DNA of 64,000 nt from Alloalcanivorax balearicus MACL04 (GCF_025532145.1 NZ_ARXS01000014.1:52157-116156), one strand, 5' to 3'; numbered from the stretch's first letter, positions 7,588 to 17,290 are shown. The notes: generated from the sequence alone by a model not told the origin. Program-made: numbers and translations.

Positions 7588-8970
7588 TCAGCCTTCCTTC
7601 AGAGCCGCGGTGATATCCACCACCGCGCCCTTGCCATCCCCAAACAACATGAGCGTGTTGTCCTTGGCGAACAGCGGGTTGGGCAGGCCGGCGAAACCGG
7701 CGCTCAGGGAGCGTTTCACCACCACCACGGTCTTGGCCTTGTCCACGTTGAGGATCGGCATGCCGTAGATCGGGCTGCCTTTGTCTTCGCGGGCCATCGG
7801 GTTGGTCACATCGTTGGCGCCGAGTACGATCGCCACGTCGGTCTGCTCGAAGGTCGGGTTGATGGTGTCCATATCCTTGAGCTTGTCATAGGACACTTCC
7901 GCCTCGGCCAGCAGCACGTTCATATGGCCAGGCATACGACCCGCCACCGGGTGAATGGCGTATTCCACCTCGATTCCATTGGCTTCGAGAGTGTCGGCCA
8001 GTTCGCGCACGGCGTGCTGGGCCTGAGCCATGGCGAGACCGAAGCCGGGCACGATCACCACGCGCTGTGCGGTTTCCAGCAGCATCGCCACTTCCTCGGC
8101 GGAGGTGGATTTGATCTTGCCGGCGTAGACCTCATCCTGATCGATGGTTTCGCCGCCTTCCGCCATCACACCAAACAGCACGTTGGTGAGAGAACGGTTC
8201 ATGGCTTTACACATGATCTGGGTCAGAATCAGGCCGGAGGCACCCACCAGGGAACCGGTAATGATCAGCGCGCTGTTGCCCATGACGAAACCGGCGGCGG
8301 AAGCGGCCACACCGGAGTAGGAGTTCAGCAGCGCGATCACCACTGGCATGTCGGCACCGCCGATCGGCATCACCAGCAGGATGCCCAGCACGGCGGCGGC
8401 GATGGCCAGCCCCCAGAATACCGTTGGTGAACCGGGGTTGGAGACCAAGTAGGCAATAGCCACGATGGAGCCGAGCAGCAACACGGCGTTCGCCGCTTTC
8501 ATGCCCGGGAAACCCATCGGTTTGCCGTCGATCAGTTCCTGCAGTTTAGCGAAAGCCACGAAGGAACCGGTGAAGGTCACGGCACCGATCAGCACCGCGG
8601 CTCCGGTGGCGATGATGCCCACCGTGTCCGGGTGGCCACCACGGAAGAACTCAGCCGCCGCCACGGAGAAGGAAGCGCCGCCACCAAAGCCGTTAAGCAG
8701 CGCCACCAGCTGCGGCATGGCGGTCATTTGTACTTTCTTCGCCAACAACACACCGATGATGCCGCCAACCAGGATGCCGGCAATGATGACTTCATAACTG
8801 ACAATGTCCCGGTGCAGCAAGGTCACCACACAGGCCACCGCCATGCCCGCGCCGGCCAGCATGTTGCCACGCACCGCGGTTTTCGGTTTGGTCAGGCCCT
8901 TGATGCCGAGCACGAACAGCACGGCGGCGATCAAATAGGCGATATCGATCCAGTTCTGGGAAATCTGCAT
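7588..8970 (-). CDS. pntB: NAD(P) transhydrogenase subunit beta
   Basis: 460-aa inner-membrane subunit of the proton-translocating transhydrogenase, which makes NADPH from NADH using proton motive force. About nine membrane helices occupy residues 1-260. The C-terminal domain III carries the NADP-binding signature VVIVPGFGLAMAQAQ near residue 310 and the later VVVVKRSLSAGFAG with NPLF. Length and motifs match PntB. It is the last gene of a leftward pntAA-pntAB-pntB operon, three bases after pntAB, and is closed by the terminator at 7529-7560. Confidence 0.97.
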   Translation of the reverse strand: MQISQNWIDIAYLIAAVLFVLGIKGLTKPKTAVRGNMLAGAGMAVACVVTLLHRDIVSYEVIIAGILVGGIIGVLLAKKVQMTAMPQLVALLNGFGGGASFSVAAAEFFRGGHPDTVGIIATGAAVLIGAVTFTGSFVAFAKLQELIDGKPMGFPGMKAANAVLLLGSIVAIAYLVSNPGSPTVFWGLAIAAAVLGILLVMPIGGADMPVVIALLNSYSGVAASAAGFVMGNSALIITGSLVGASGLILTQIMCKAMNRSLTNVLFGVMAEGGETIDQDEVYAGKIKSTSAEEVAMLLETAQRVVIVPGFGLAMAQAQHAVRELADTLEANGIEVEYAIHPVAGRMPGHMNVLLAEAEVSYDKLKDMDTINPTFEQTDVAIVLGANDVTNPMAREDKGSPIYGMPILNVDKAKTVVVVKRSLSAGFAGLPNPLFAKDNTLMLFGDGKGAVVDITAALKEG

Positions 8971-8973
8971 TGC

Positions 8974-9249
8974 TTACTTCCTCTTGAACATCGCCAGCAT
9001 TCGATTGGTCACCATGAAGCCACCAATCACGTTGATGGTGGCCAGTACCACGGCGATGAAACCCAGCACCTTCACCAGCATGCCGGCGTCGGAGCCGGCG
9101 GCGATCAGGGCGCCCACCAGCGTAATGCCTGAGATGGCATTGGAGCCCGACATCAGCGGGGTATGCAGGGTGGGGGGAACTTTGGTGATCAGTTCCACGC
9201 CGAGAAAGATGGCCAGCACGAAAAGCGTTAGTTCGGCTACGAAGTCCAT
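8974..9249 (-). CDS. pntAB: NAD(P) transhydrogenase subunit alpha part 2
   Basis: 91-aa membrane protein corresponding to the C-terminal helices of the alpha subunit of E. coli PntA, here a separate gene. It has three or four hydrophobic segments (FVAELTLFVLAIFLGVELI, then NAISGITLVGALIAAGSD and a last helix with NVIGGFMVTNRMLAMF). The ATG at 9249 shares one base with the stop codon of the preceding gene (TAATG), so the two alpha parts should be made together. The split is common in alpha- and some gammaproteobacteria and is not a frameshift: both parts have proper start signals. Confidence 0.94.
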   Translation of the reverse strand: MDFVAELTLFVLAIFLGVELITKVPPTLHTPLMSGSNAISGITLVGALIAAGSDAGMLVKVLGFIAVVLATINVIGGFMVTNRMLAMFKRK

Positions 9250-10463
9250 TACTTCTCCTCCTTCCCGTTGTCGGCGTCCGCCGCCTCGGGTTCCGGTTTC
9301 TCCAGCGCGGGCAGGCCAAGCAGCTCACGCAAGCGTGTGTGCGGCACGTCGCCGTTGTAGCTGATAACAGTGTCCGCCACGATCTGGTCCTCGAAGTCCA
9401 GAGCCAACTCGCCCTGGTCGTCAAGCAGCAGATTGAGCAGGTTCTCCATGTTCTTGCCGAACATCTGGCTGGCATGGTGCGGCACGGAGGAGGGAACGTT
9501 TTCCGGACCGATGATGGTCACGCCATGCTCGATCACGGTCTTGCCGGACTGGGTCAGCTCACAGTTGCCACCCCGTTCGGCGGCCAGATCGACGATCACC
9601 GAACCCTGCTTCATCGCCTTGACCATGTCGGCGGTGACCAGGATCGGACTCTTGGCGCCAGGGACGGCGGCGGTGGTGATCACCACGTCCATGTCCTTGA
9701 TCACGTCGGTCATCAGCTCGCGTTGACGCTTGAGGAAGTCCTCGCCCTGGGCTTTGGCGTAGCCGCCGCTGCCTTCCGCTTCACCGGTATCCAGATCCAG
9801 TTCCACCGGCTTGGCGCCAACGGAAAGGATTTGCTCACGGGCAGCGGGGCGGACGTCATAGGCTTCCACCACGGCGCCGAGGCGCTTGGCGGTGGCACAG
9901 GCCTGCAGACCGGCCACACCGGCGCCCATGACAAACACCCGCGAGGCGTTCAGCGTGCCGGCGGCGGTCATGTTCATGGGAAACATGCGGTTGGCGGTGG
10001 TGGCGGCAAGCAGAACGCACTTGTAGCCCGCGATCATCGCCATGGAGGACAGCACGTCCATGGCCTGAGCCCGGGTGATCCGCGGCACCAGTTCCAGAGC
10101 GATGCCGGTGACATTGCTCTGAGCCAGCTGCTGGGCAAAACCCGGATTGGCCAGAGGATCGGTCATGCCGATGAGGAACTGTCCGTCCCTCATCTTGTCC
10201 AAATCCTCCTGGCCATTGGTCGTATTGCTGCCTGGCGTTTGCACCTGCAGGATAACCTGGGCGCTGGAGAAGATTTGATCCCGGTCAGCAAGCTTGGCAC
10301 CGGCGGCTTCATACTGACCGTCGGTAAAACCGGCGGCGACGCCGGCACCCGTTTCAACGAGGATTTGAACATCGTGCTTCTTTAATAAAGCCGCGATATT
10401 GGCGGGCGTCAGGGCGACGCGCTCCTCGCCGGGGCGAATTTCCTTGGGAACACCGATAATCAC
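9249..10463 (-). CDS. pntAA: NAD(P) transhydrogenase subunit alpha part 1
   Basis: 404-aa soluble NAD(H)-binding domain I of transhydrogenase, homologous to alanine dehydrogenase. It starts MIIGVPKEIRPGEERVAL, the family hallmark, and contains the Rossmann stretch VFVMGAGVAGLQACATAKRLG near residue 170 and the region VITTAAVPGAKSPILVT. The acidic, Glu/Asp/Lys-rich C-terminus (about residues 385-404) replaces the membrane helices found in the fused E. coli PntA. First gene of the transhydrogenase operon; an ATG at 10463. Confidence 0.96.
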   Translation of the reverse strand: MIIGVPKEIRPGEERVALTPANIAALLKKHDVQILVETGAGVAAGFTDGQYEAAGAKLADRDQIFSSAQVILQVQTPGSNTTNGQEDLDKMRDGQFLIGMTDPLANPGFAQQLAQSNVTGIALELVPRITRAQAMDVLSSMAMIAGYKCVLLAATTANRMFPMNMTAAGTLNASRVFVMGAGVAGLQACATAKRLGAVVEAYDVRPAAREQILSVGAKPVELDLDTGEAEGSGGYAKAQGEDFLKRQRELMTDVIKDMDVVITTAAVPGAKSPILVTADMVKAMKQGSVIVDLAAERGGNCELTQSGKTVIEHGVTIIGPENVPSSVPHHASQMFGKNMENLLNLLLDDQGELALDFEDQIVADTVISYNGDVPHTRLRELLGLPALEKPEPEAADADNGKEEK

Positions 10464-10540
10464 CTGCGTTACCCCCGTTTATATGGTTTGTTGGGCAGCC
10501 CCCATGCCACGGCATTAACCGGAAATGCACAAAGGCCCTC

Positions 10541-10569
10541 ACAAAAAGGCCGGTTTAAGAAAACCGGCC
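10541..10569 (-). terminator. Rho-independent terminator after the ABC1/UbiB-family gene
   Basis: On the minus strand GGCCGGTTT pairs with AAACCGGCC over a four-base loop (10548-10569) and is followed by TTTTTGTG. It lies about 95 bases beyond the stop of the gene at 10665-12095 and before pntAA, insulating the two leftward units. Confidence 0.8.
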
Positions 10570-10664
10570 GTCGAGCAGGCTGCTAACCTTATTGTGGAGT
10601 GGCCAGCTTGGCAAACAAGAAATCGCGGTTTGGTGGATAGATGGTTAGATTTTGATCATAAAGA

Positions 10665-12095
10665 TCATGATTTCTTCGCACTTTCGCTCAATTGTTGATC
10701 AACACGGGCCTTGTCATCATCTTCATGCATATGGATGAAGGGACCCAGAATGGTATCGCCACGCACCTGTGCCTTGATCACATGCAAAAAAGTGTAAGCC
10801 CCCAGTAACTTCCTGAGCAAAAAGATGAATTCCTTCGGCGGCACGTCGAAGTGAACAGACAGGGCGTTGCGACTGGTGCGATTCAGCACCCGGCTGGGCA
10901 GGTTGCTTTCCCCCCACAGATATTCCCCGTTCTCATTGACCACCGAAGCCGGAGGCGGGAAGCGGTCCGGGTCCTGCAAGGCCTCGATGGCCTCGAAGCA
11001 GAGGCCGGCGAAGTCCTCCTGCACCCGACGAGGGGGATCGCCGGAAAGAAAATGCAACGCCTTCATCGCCCGCACCAGACGCTCCGTATCATGATGCCAG
11101 GCGCCGCGGATCATTTCCCGGCCCGGGCCCAACACCTCGTCATCGAAATCGCGGATGGCCCCGAAGTCCAGCAATACAATACGGTCTTGGCCTTCCTCAT
11201 CGATTTGCAGCAGATAATTGCCGAAGTTCGGATCGGTCTGCATCTTGTTCCACTCGAACACCTCCCGACAGCACAGCTCCATGATCGCGCGACCAAGAAA
11301 GTTGCGGCGTTCCTGGCTCAGTGCGATCACCTTAGGGTCGCTGATATGCAGCCCTTTCTCGAAGGAAAGGCACAAAATGTTGTGGGAGGAGTACTCGGAA
11401 AACACCTCTGGAACAATAAACCGGGGGTCTTCACGTAACGCTTCACGGAAATGGCGGGTGGTATGGGCTTCGAGGTCGTAGTCCACTTCCCGGCCAAGCA
11501 TGGCGCGCACCTCATCCAACCATTGATTGAACTGGTCGGTGATCGGCACCAGACGGCTCAGCTTGAGCAGCCGCACCAAAGCGCGCATGTCCGAATCTAT
11601 GGCGTCGGCGACACCAGGGTACTGCACCTTGAGCACCAGTTCGCGACCATCCTTTTTACGCCGGGCCCGATGGACTTGCCCCAGGCTGGCGGCGCCGAGC
11701 GGCTCCGGATCCACCTCCAGTTCCGCCAGTTTCACCGTGCCCAATTGCTGTTTAAGATGGCGTTCCATGGCTGGCCACTCGAGCGCGGCGGTGTCGTTTT
11801 CCAGCGTGTGCAAGGCGGTGGTGACTTCTTCCGGCAGGAAATGCTCGCCGAACAAGGCCATCATTTGTCCGATTTTCACCACCGAGCCTTTCAATTCGCC
11901 CAACTCGGCCACCAACTCCTCGGCCCGTTGAGAGAGAATGGCCTTCCGTCTTTCTTCGCGCTTATCCGGGGCGGAGAACAGGGTGCCGGCACTGGCGGTG
12001 GCGTAGCGGGCGCCGGCGAGAAAGCCGGCGCGGGCAAGGGAAAAGCGCCGTTCCAGGGAACCGGTTTTAACCCTTTTGACGGTTTTTCGTGCCAT
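10665..12095 (-). CDS. ABC1/UbiB (AarF) family protein kinase-like protein
   Basis: 476-aa member of the atypical kinase family that includes UbiB and COQ8, often involved in ubiquinone or lipid metabolism. Family features: the KxGQ motif (SVVKIGQMM near residue 80), the nucleotide-binding Ala-rich loop region (GAASLGQVHRAR), the VAIK-like lysine in LVLKVQYPG, and the metal-binding aspartate in VLLDFGAIRDF. The catalytic loop-like TDPNFGNYLL is also present. It is not the ubi-operon ubiB by context, so the exact role is open. I prefer the ATG at 12095 (MARKTVKRVK) with GGAG upstream; an in-frame ATG at 12167 would add 24 residues without family similarity. Confidence 0.85.
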   Translation of the reverse strand: MARKTVKRVKTGSLERRFSLARAGFLAGARYATASAGTLFSAPDKREERRKAILSQRAEELVAELGELKGSVVKIGQMMALFGEHFLPEEVTTALHTLENDTAALEWPAMERHLKQQLGTVKLAELEVDPEPLGAASLGQVHRARRKKDGRELVLKVQYPGVADAIDSDMRALVRLLKLSRLVPITDQFNQWLDEVRAMLGREVDYDLEAHTTRHFREALREDPRFIVPEVFSEYSSHNILCLSFEKGLHISDPKVIALSQERRNFLGRAIMELCCREVFEWNKMQTDPNFGNYLLQIDEEGQDRIVLLDFGAIRDFDDEVLGPGREMIRGAWHHDTERLVRAMKALHFLSGDPPRRVQEDFAGLCFEAIEALQDPDRFPPPASVVNENGEYLWGESNLPSRVLNRTSRNALSVHFDVPPKEFIFLLRKLLGAYTFLHVIKAQVRGDTILGPFIHMHEDDDKARVDQQLSESAKKS

Positions 12096-12320
12096 ATTTT
12101 CGCGCACTCCAAGATCTGCTAAGGCGATGGCATCAGCCACGGGCGGCGGTCTGGAAAGGTCCGCCATAAACCGTGGTTCACAGAGGGCAGTGTAGCCCGG
12201 CTCCGATCCTAGTGGTATGGCAGTACCGGCAACAAGATACCGCCGATACCGCCAGGAGCGCGGGAATCAAATAGATCTGGCGCCGTCAGCGGCGCCCCGG
12301 CTCGGGAGAACCGAAACGTT

Positions 12321-13091
12321 ATGACCACAACCTGGATTCTGCTGCGCGGACTGATACGCGAGCAGGCCCACTGGCAGGGCTTTGATCGCCGTTTGGCGGA
12401 AGTGTTGGGGGAGGGGCATGAGGTCCGCTGTGTGGATCTCCCCGGCAATGGCCGGCGCCACCATGAGCGCAGCCCCACCACGGTGGCGGCGATGGTGGAT
12501 GCCGCCCGTGCCGAGTTGGGGGATGAGGTGCTGGGCCAGCGGCCCAGACTGGTGGCTCTGTCCCTCGGCGGCATGGTGGGAATGGACTGGCTGCGGCGTT
12601 TTCCGGACGAACTCGGTGGCGCCGCCCTGATCAACAGCAGCACGGCGCGCTTCAGTCCCTTCCACCAGCGTTTGCAGGTTCGCAATTATCCGCGCTTGTT
12701 GCGCGATGTGCTGCTAAGCCGGGATATTGAAGGTAAGGAACGAGCGATTCTCGAGTTGACCACCAACTTGCTGACGCCGGACTGTCTGGCCGAAGTGGCC
12801 CGGCAATGGACCCTCATCGCCGGGCAAAGGCCGGTTTCCACGGCGAACAGCCTGCGACAACTGTGGGCTGCCACCCGGTTTCAGGCGCCCGAGCAATTAC
12901 CGGAGAGCAGCCCGGTACTGATTGTGAATGGGGGAGGGGATCGTCTGGTGAGTCCACGCTGTTCGCAAGCGTTGTCCCGCGCCTGGAACCGGCCGTTGAG
13001 CGTACACCCTCGGGCCGGTCACGATCTGTCCCTGGATGCGCCGGATTGGCTAGCTCGGGAGTTGAAGAACTGGGCGGCGTCGGGCTCCTGA
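12321..13091 (+). CDS. Alpha/beta hydrolase
   Basis: 256-aa alpha/beta-hydrolase fold protein, probably cytoplasmic since no signal peptide is seen. The nucleophile elbow is LSLGGMVGMDW near residue 78 (Ser of the GxSxG-like SLGG turn), an acid lies in NGGGDRLVSP near residue 205, and the histidine in HPRAGHDLSLDAPDW near residue 235. This fold includes BioH-type esterases, but it is not next to biotin genes and the N-terminus (MTTTWILLRGLIREQAHW) is typical of generic hydrolases. Substrate unknown. Its stop lies 12 bases from that of the convergent prc gene. Confidence 0.82.
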   Translation: MTTTWILLRGLIREQAHWQGFDRRLAEVLGEGHEVRCVDLPGNGRRHHERSPTTVAAMVDAARAELGDEVLGQRPRLVALSLGGMVGMDWLRRFPDELGGAALINSSTARFSPFHQRLQVRNYPRLLRDVLLSRDIEGKERAILELTTNLLTPDCLAEVARQWTLIAGQRPVSTANSLRQLWAATRFQAPEQLPESSPVLIVNGGGDRLVSPRCSQALSRAWNRPLSVHPRAGHDLSLDAPDWLARELKNWAASGS

Positions 13092-13103
13092 AGTGACGCT
13101 CTG

Positions 13104-15218
13104 TTAATCCCGTTTGTCCGCCACCCGCTGAGCCTGTGCCAGCTCGATCATATCCGCCAGGATATGGCCGGTCTCGCGCAGGTAAGGGTCCTTCTTCATT
13201 GGATCCTCCGCCGCTTCCGGATCCAGTGCCCGTTGCTCTTCCAGCGTTCTCAGCGCCGCCATGTCCTTCAGCGGCTCCTCGTCGCGGGCTTTACGGCGGG
13301 CGTTTTCAATGTTCAGACGGCGCTTGTCGAAACCTTCCTGCCAGGATTCCCGGCTGGCCGCGTTGAGCGTCACTTCCTTGCGTTCGCGCGCCTCATCCAG
13401 CAAGGAGCGCAGTTCTTCCACATAGACGAACTCGGGATCTTTCTGGATGCGCCTTTCGTGACGCTGCCGCAAGGTCTGCAGGAACGGCATCAGATCCGCC
13501 ACCTGCTGATAATCCGCGGAGTCGATTTCGTCCCAGGGGAGGGCATTGGGCAGGGCGCCTTCGCCCACCTCGTTGGTATCGATCAGTGACGGCATCAACA
13601 GGTCTGGAACAATGCCCAGGTTCTGGTTGCTGGAACCGGACACCCGATAGAACTTGGCGTTGGTCATCTTCAGCTTGCCGTGATTCAGGTCCAGCAGGGT
13701 CTGCACCGTTCCTTTGCCATAGGTGGGCTCGCCAACGATCAGCGCCCGTCCGTAATCCTGCATGGCGCCGGCAAAAATTTCCGAGGCGGAAGCGCTGTAA
13801 CGGTTCACCAGAACCGCCATGGGGCCGGTGTAGAGCATGCCCGGGTATTGGTCGTTCTCGACGCTGACACGGCCGGATGACTCACGTACCTGCACGGTGG
13901 GGCCGCGGTTGATAAACAGGCTCACCAGCTTGTTGACTTCCAGCAGCGATCCGCCGCCATTGTTGCGCAGATCGATGATCAGGCCGTCCGGATTTTCCTT
14001 GCGCAATTCCACCAGCAACTTGGCCACATCCCGGGTGGTGCTGGTGTAGTTCGGGTCGCCGCGATGAAAGGCGTTGAAGTCGAGGTAGAAGGCCGGAATT
14101 TCGATGATGCCGAGTTTGATGTTCTCGCCATCGTGATTCAGTTCAATCACTTCCTTCTTGGCGGCCTGTTCCTCCAGCACCACCTTGTTCCGCACTATGG
14201 TGACCGTGCGGGTACTGTGTTCGCCAGCGCCGCCAGCGGGAATGATCTCCAGCCGCACCTCGGACCCCTTGGGCCCGCGAATCATGTCGACGACTTCATC
14301 CAGGCGCATGCCGACCACATCGACGATGGCGTCCTTGTCACCCTGGCCGACACCGATGATGCGATCCGCCGGTTTCAGTTGCCCGGCCTTGGCGGCAGGG
14401 CCGCCCGGCACCAGCCGCACCACCTTGGTGTAGCCGTCCTCATACTGCAGCACGGCGCCGATGCCTTCCAGGGAACGGCTCATGCTGATGTCGAAGTTTT
14501 CCGAGTTATGCGGAGTAAAATAGTTGGTGTGCGGATCGAAGGTCTGTGCCAGCGCGTTCATATAGAGCTGGAACACGTCCTCGGAGCTGTTTTGCTGCAC
14601 CCGACTGAGCTGACCTTCGTAGCGGCGCACGAGGCGATCCTGGATTTCACTCTCGGGGGTACCGTTGAGCCGCATGGACAGCACGGAATTACGCAGATAA
14701 TCATCCCAAATTTGATCCAGGGCCTGCTGATCCGGCGCCCAATCGGCCTTGGTGCGATCCACCAGTACCTTGCGGTCGCTGTCGAACTTCCATTGATCGA
14801 TATCACCGCGCAGTTGCGTCAGTGCTTTCTGCAAACGGTGTTCCACCCGCTGCTGGAAGCGGTTGAAGACAGTGTAGCCCGCCTCCAGAGTGCCTCTGCG
14901 CAACTGATCATCGAGTTGATCGCGATAGCGGTCGAATTCGCCGATGTCCTCGGCGGTAAAGTACAGGCGGCTCGGGTCCAGATCCTTGATGTACTGGTCC
15001 AGCACCTGGCCGGACAGAGAATCATTGAAATCCAACCGCCGGTAATGCAATTTCAGGCGGTCGACGATTTCCTTCGCCGCTTCCCGATGCACCTTATCCG
15101 GCTTGATGCTGCCCTGGACCTCCGGCGCCGCTGCCTGCAGGCCGTCTCCAATATGCAGGGCGCCGCCCAGCAGCAACCCGGCAACGATCAAGGCACTCAG
15201 CTTGCGAATTACGCTCAT
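13104..15218 (-). CDS. prc: Carboxy-terminal processing (tail-specific) protease Prc
   Basis: Periplasmic serine protease (704 aa) that trims or degrades envelope proteins, in E. coli including FtsI and MepS. A signal peptide starts MSVIRKLSALIVAGLLLGGA. A PDZ domain follows around residues 240-320 (GIGAVLQYEDGYTKVVRLVPGG), then the S41 protease core with GLIIDLRNNGGGS, the catalytic serine in NRYSASASEIFAG near residue 478, and the catalytic lysine in GEPTYGKGTVQT about 25 residues later. The C-terminal DUF3340-type helical region is complete. I placed the start at the ATG at 15218, since the longer frame upstream is antisense-like and has no signal peptide. Confidence 0.94.
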   Translation of the reverse strand: MSVIRKLSALIVAGLLLGGALHIGDGLQAAAPEVQGSIKPDKVHREAAKEIVDRLKLHYRRLDFNDSLSGQVLDQYIKDLDPSRLYFTAEDIGEFDRYRDQLDDQLRRGTLEAGYTVFNRFQQRVEHRLQKALTQLRGDIDQWKFDSDRKVLVDRTKADWAPDQQALDQIWDDYLRNSVLSMRLNGTPESEIQDRLVRRYEGQLSRVQQNSSEDVFQLYMNALAQTFDPHTNYFTPHNSENFDISMSRSLEGIGAVLQYEDGYTKVVRLVPGGPAAKAGQLKPADRIIGVGQGDKDAIVDVVGMRLDEVVDMIRGPKGSEVRLEIIPAGGAGEHSTRTVTIVRNKVVLEEQAAKKEVIELNHDGENIKLGIIEIPAFYLDFNAFHRGDPNYTSTTRDVAKLLVELRKENPDGLIIDLRNNGGGSLLEVNKLVSLFINRGPTVQVRESSGRVSVENDQYPGMLYTGPMAVLVNRYSASASEIFAGAMQDYGRALIVGEPTYGKGTVQTLLDLNHGKLKMTNAKFYRVSGSSNQNLGIVPDLLMPSLIDTNEVGEGALPNALPWDEIDSADYQQVADLMPFLQTLRQRHERRIQKDPEFVYVEELRSLLDEARERKEVTLNAASRESWQEGFDKRRLNIENARRKARDEEPLKDMAALRTLEEQRALDPEAAEDPMKKDPYLRETGHILADMIELAQAQRVADKRD

Positions 15219-15412
15219 GGACTCACTCAATGATTCATTTACTGGCAGTATACGGGAACCTCTGATTAATTCGTATGGGAGGTCCGGATTTGTGACCGCC
15301 ATCCATGGTGGTCGCCCTGTGGGCCGTCGCCAAGGCGACATCAAACATCGTTCCTGACGATGTGTGCCACCCACCGCCGCGGCATCCACAACCACGGAGA
15401 GCACCGTACACC

Positions 15413-16636
15413 ATGCACCGCCTGTTTACCGGCTTCTTCCTGATCGGCATCGCCGGTGCCATCCTCCAACTGCTGCTCGGTGATACCGGGGCTCCCGCCC
15501 GCGTGGTCGGCGCGCTGTGGGAAGCGGCCGATCTGGCGGTTCAGGTCAGTCTGGGGCTGATCGGCGTGCTGGCGCTGTGGAGCGGCCTGTTCCGTCTGGC
15601 CGAGCAGAGCCGTCTCGCCGACCGGCTTGCCGCGCTGGTTCAACCGGTACTGCATCGTCTGATGCCATCGGTGCCAGAAGGTTCACAGGCGGGCGCCGGC
15701 ATTTCCATGAATATGGCCGCCAACATGCTCGGTCTGGATAACGCCGCCACGCCGCTGGGGCTGAAGGCGATGAGCTCGCTGCAGGAAAGCAATCCACGGC
15801 CACGAACGGCCAGTGATGCGCAAATCATGTTCCTGGTACTGAACACCTCGGCGGTGACGCTGGTGCCGGTGACCGTGCTGCTATACCGCACCCAACAGGG
15901 CGCGGCCGATCCCGCCGACATCTATTTGCCCATGTTGATGGCAACCACCGCTTCCACTTTTGTCGGCGTGGCCCTGACCGCCCGCCTGCAGGGCATACGG
16001 CTACGGGATCCGATATTGCTCGCGGTCGCGGCCGGTTGGCTGGCGTTGCTCGGATTACTCGGATTGGCGGTATGGTGGGTGCCGCCAGACGCCAGTGCGC
16101 GGCTTTCCAGTCTGCTCGGCAACGGCTTGCTGCTGGCGGTAATCGGCGCCTTTTTCGTGGCGGCCTGGCGGGCCCGAGTGGACAGCTATGACGCCTTTAT
16201 CGAGGGCGCCAAGGAAGGCTTCAATCTGGCTGTGAGGCTGATTCCATACCTGGTGGCCATGCTGGCCGCCATCGCCATGTTGCGCGCCAGCGGTGTGCTC
16301 GAAGCGGTGTTGTCGGCGATCCGGCATGCCGCCCTCTGGCTTGGCTGGGATACTCGTTTCGTCGACGCTCTGCCCGTGGCTTTACTGAAACCATTAAGCG
16401 GATCCGGTGCCCGCGCCGCCATGCTGGACGTCATGCACACGCAAGGCGTGGATTCGCTGGCCGGTCGCATGGCGGCGGTGATGCAGGGCTCCACCGAGAC
16501 GACTTTTTACGTTCTCGCCGTCTACTTCGGCAGTGTTGGAGTGCGAAACTTCCGCTATGCCTTGTGGTGCGGCCTGGCCGCCGACACCGCTGGACTGGTC
16601 ACCGCGATTCTGGTGAGCTACCTGTTTTTCGGCTGA
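15413..16636 (+). CDS. Fused SpmA/SpmB-like nucleoside recognition (Gate) membrane protein
   Basis: 407-aa polytopic inner-membrane protein with two Gate/nucleoside-recognition domains in one chain: the first half resembles spore maturation protein A (SVPEGSQAGAGISMNMAAN, then MLGLDNAATPLGLKAM) and the second resembles SpmB (LLKPLSGSGARAAMLD, then MQGSTETTFYVLAVYFGS). Fused versions occur in many non-sporulating proteobacteria, so the function is not sporulation; the substrate is unknown. I chose the ATG at 15413 with GGAG 13 bases upstream, because the frame upstream of it is proline-rich and lacks membrane character. Divergent from prc. Confidence 0.85.
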   Translation: MHRLFTGFFLIGIAGAILQLLLGDTGAPARVVGALWEAADLAVQVSLGLIGVLALWSGLFRLAEQSRLADRLAALVQPVLHRLMPSVPEGSQAGAGISMNMAANMLGLDNAATPLGLKAMSSLQESNPRPRTASDAQIMFLVLNTSAVTLVPVTVLLYRTQQGAADPADIYLPMLMATTASTFVGVALTARLQGIRLRDPILLAVAAGWLALLGLLGLAVWWVPPDASARLSSLLGNGLLLAVIGAFFVAAWRARVDSYDAFIEGAKEGFNLAVRLIPYLVAMLAAIAMLRASGVLEAVLSAIRHAALWLGWDTRFVDALPVALLKPLSGSGARAAMLDVMHTQGVDSLAGRMAAVMQGSTETTFYVLAVYFGSVGVRNFRYALWCGLAADTAGLVTAILVSYLFFG

Positions 16637-16669
16637 TCGCCTGCCTTGCCAGCCGGGAACGTCCGCCGT

Positions 16670-17290
16670 TCAGGTGACAATATGGCGGAAGGTGAGGTTG
16701 AGACGGGACTCATGCACCCGCCGACGACGGGGCAGGGCGTGTTCATAATAGCGCTGCACCTGGGGAGACATAATCAACAGGCTGTCGTGGGACAGCGGCA
16801 ACCGATGGCTTTGTCGATGCTCGCCGTAGCGGAGCAAGCAGAAGTCGCGGGTGGCGCCGAGATTATAGGACAGGATCCAGGGGGCTGGCCCCAGTTCCGG
16901 CTCATTATCCCGGTGCCACCCCATGGTGTCGTCGCCATCCCGGTAGAGATTGGCCAGGGCACCATTGGGCGTTAATCCGGTCAGCGCCGTCACCGCGCGG
17001 CGTAATGATGTCAGCGAATCGGGCCAGCCCCCGGCCCGGTGGGTGAGCCCGGAATAGCGGTAGGTGATACCGGTGTCACCCAGCCAGCAAACCAGTCGGG
17101 GTACCGGATGGGAACGGCCGAACACCTGTACACGGGGTTGTTCCCAGGGGAGTTCGTTACAAAGCGTGTGGAACAGGGCCGCAGCCGAAGGGCCGAGAAG
17201 CCGCTCAATCAGCCAAATGCGTGCCCCTAGACCCAATTCCAGGGGAGGGGGCAGGGAGTCGAGCCGGGAAAGTGTGTGGTTGACAGTCAT
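16670..17290 (-). CDS. AlkB-like alpha-ketoglutarate-dependent dioxygenase
   Basis: 206-aa Fe(II)/2-oxoglutarate dioxygenase of the AlkB superfamily, which reverses alkyl damage on DNA or RNA bases. The iron-binding HxD is in MGWHRDNEPELG near residue 123, the distal His is in YYEHALPRR near residue 182, and the 2-oxoglutarate-binding arginines are in SRLNLTFRHIV. The substrate-recognition lid (TYRYSGLTHRAGGWPDSL) resembles the AlkB2/AlkB3-type bacterial proteins more than E. coli AlkB. It is a single gene, divergent from the corA-like gene, not adjacent to ada. Confidence 0.88.
   Translation of the reverse strand: MTVNHTLSRLDSLPPPLELGLGARIWLIERLLGPSAAALFHTLCNELPWEQPRVQVFGRSHPVPRLVCWLGDTGITYRYSGLTHRAGGWPDSLTSLRRAVTALTGLTPNGALANLYRDGDDTMGWHRDNEPELGPAPWILSYNLGATRDFCLLRYGEHRQSHRLPLSHDSLLIMSPQVQRYYEHALPRRRRVHESRLNLTFRHIVT

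Noticed and set aside
9249..9251. pntA split considered as a frameshift
   Set aside because: The upstream part ends in a proper acidic tail and stop, and the downstream part has its own ATG; this split layout is known in other bacteria.
14064..15233. Open frame of 389 codons opposite prc
   Set aside because: Antisense to a clear protease gene with signal peptide, PDZ and catalytic residues.
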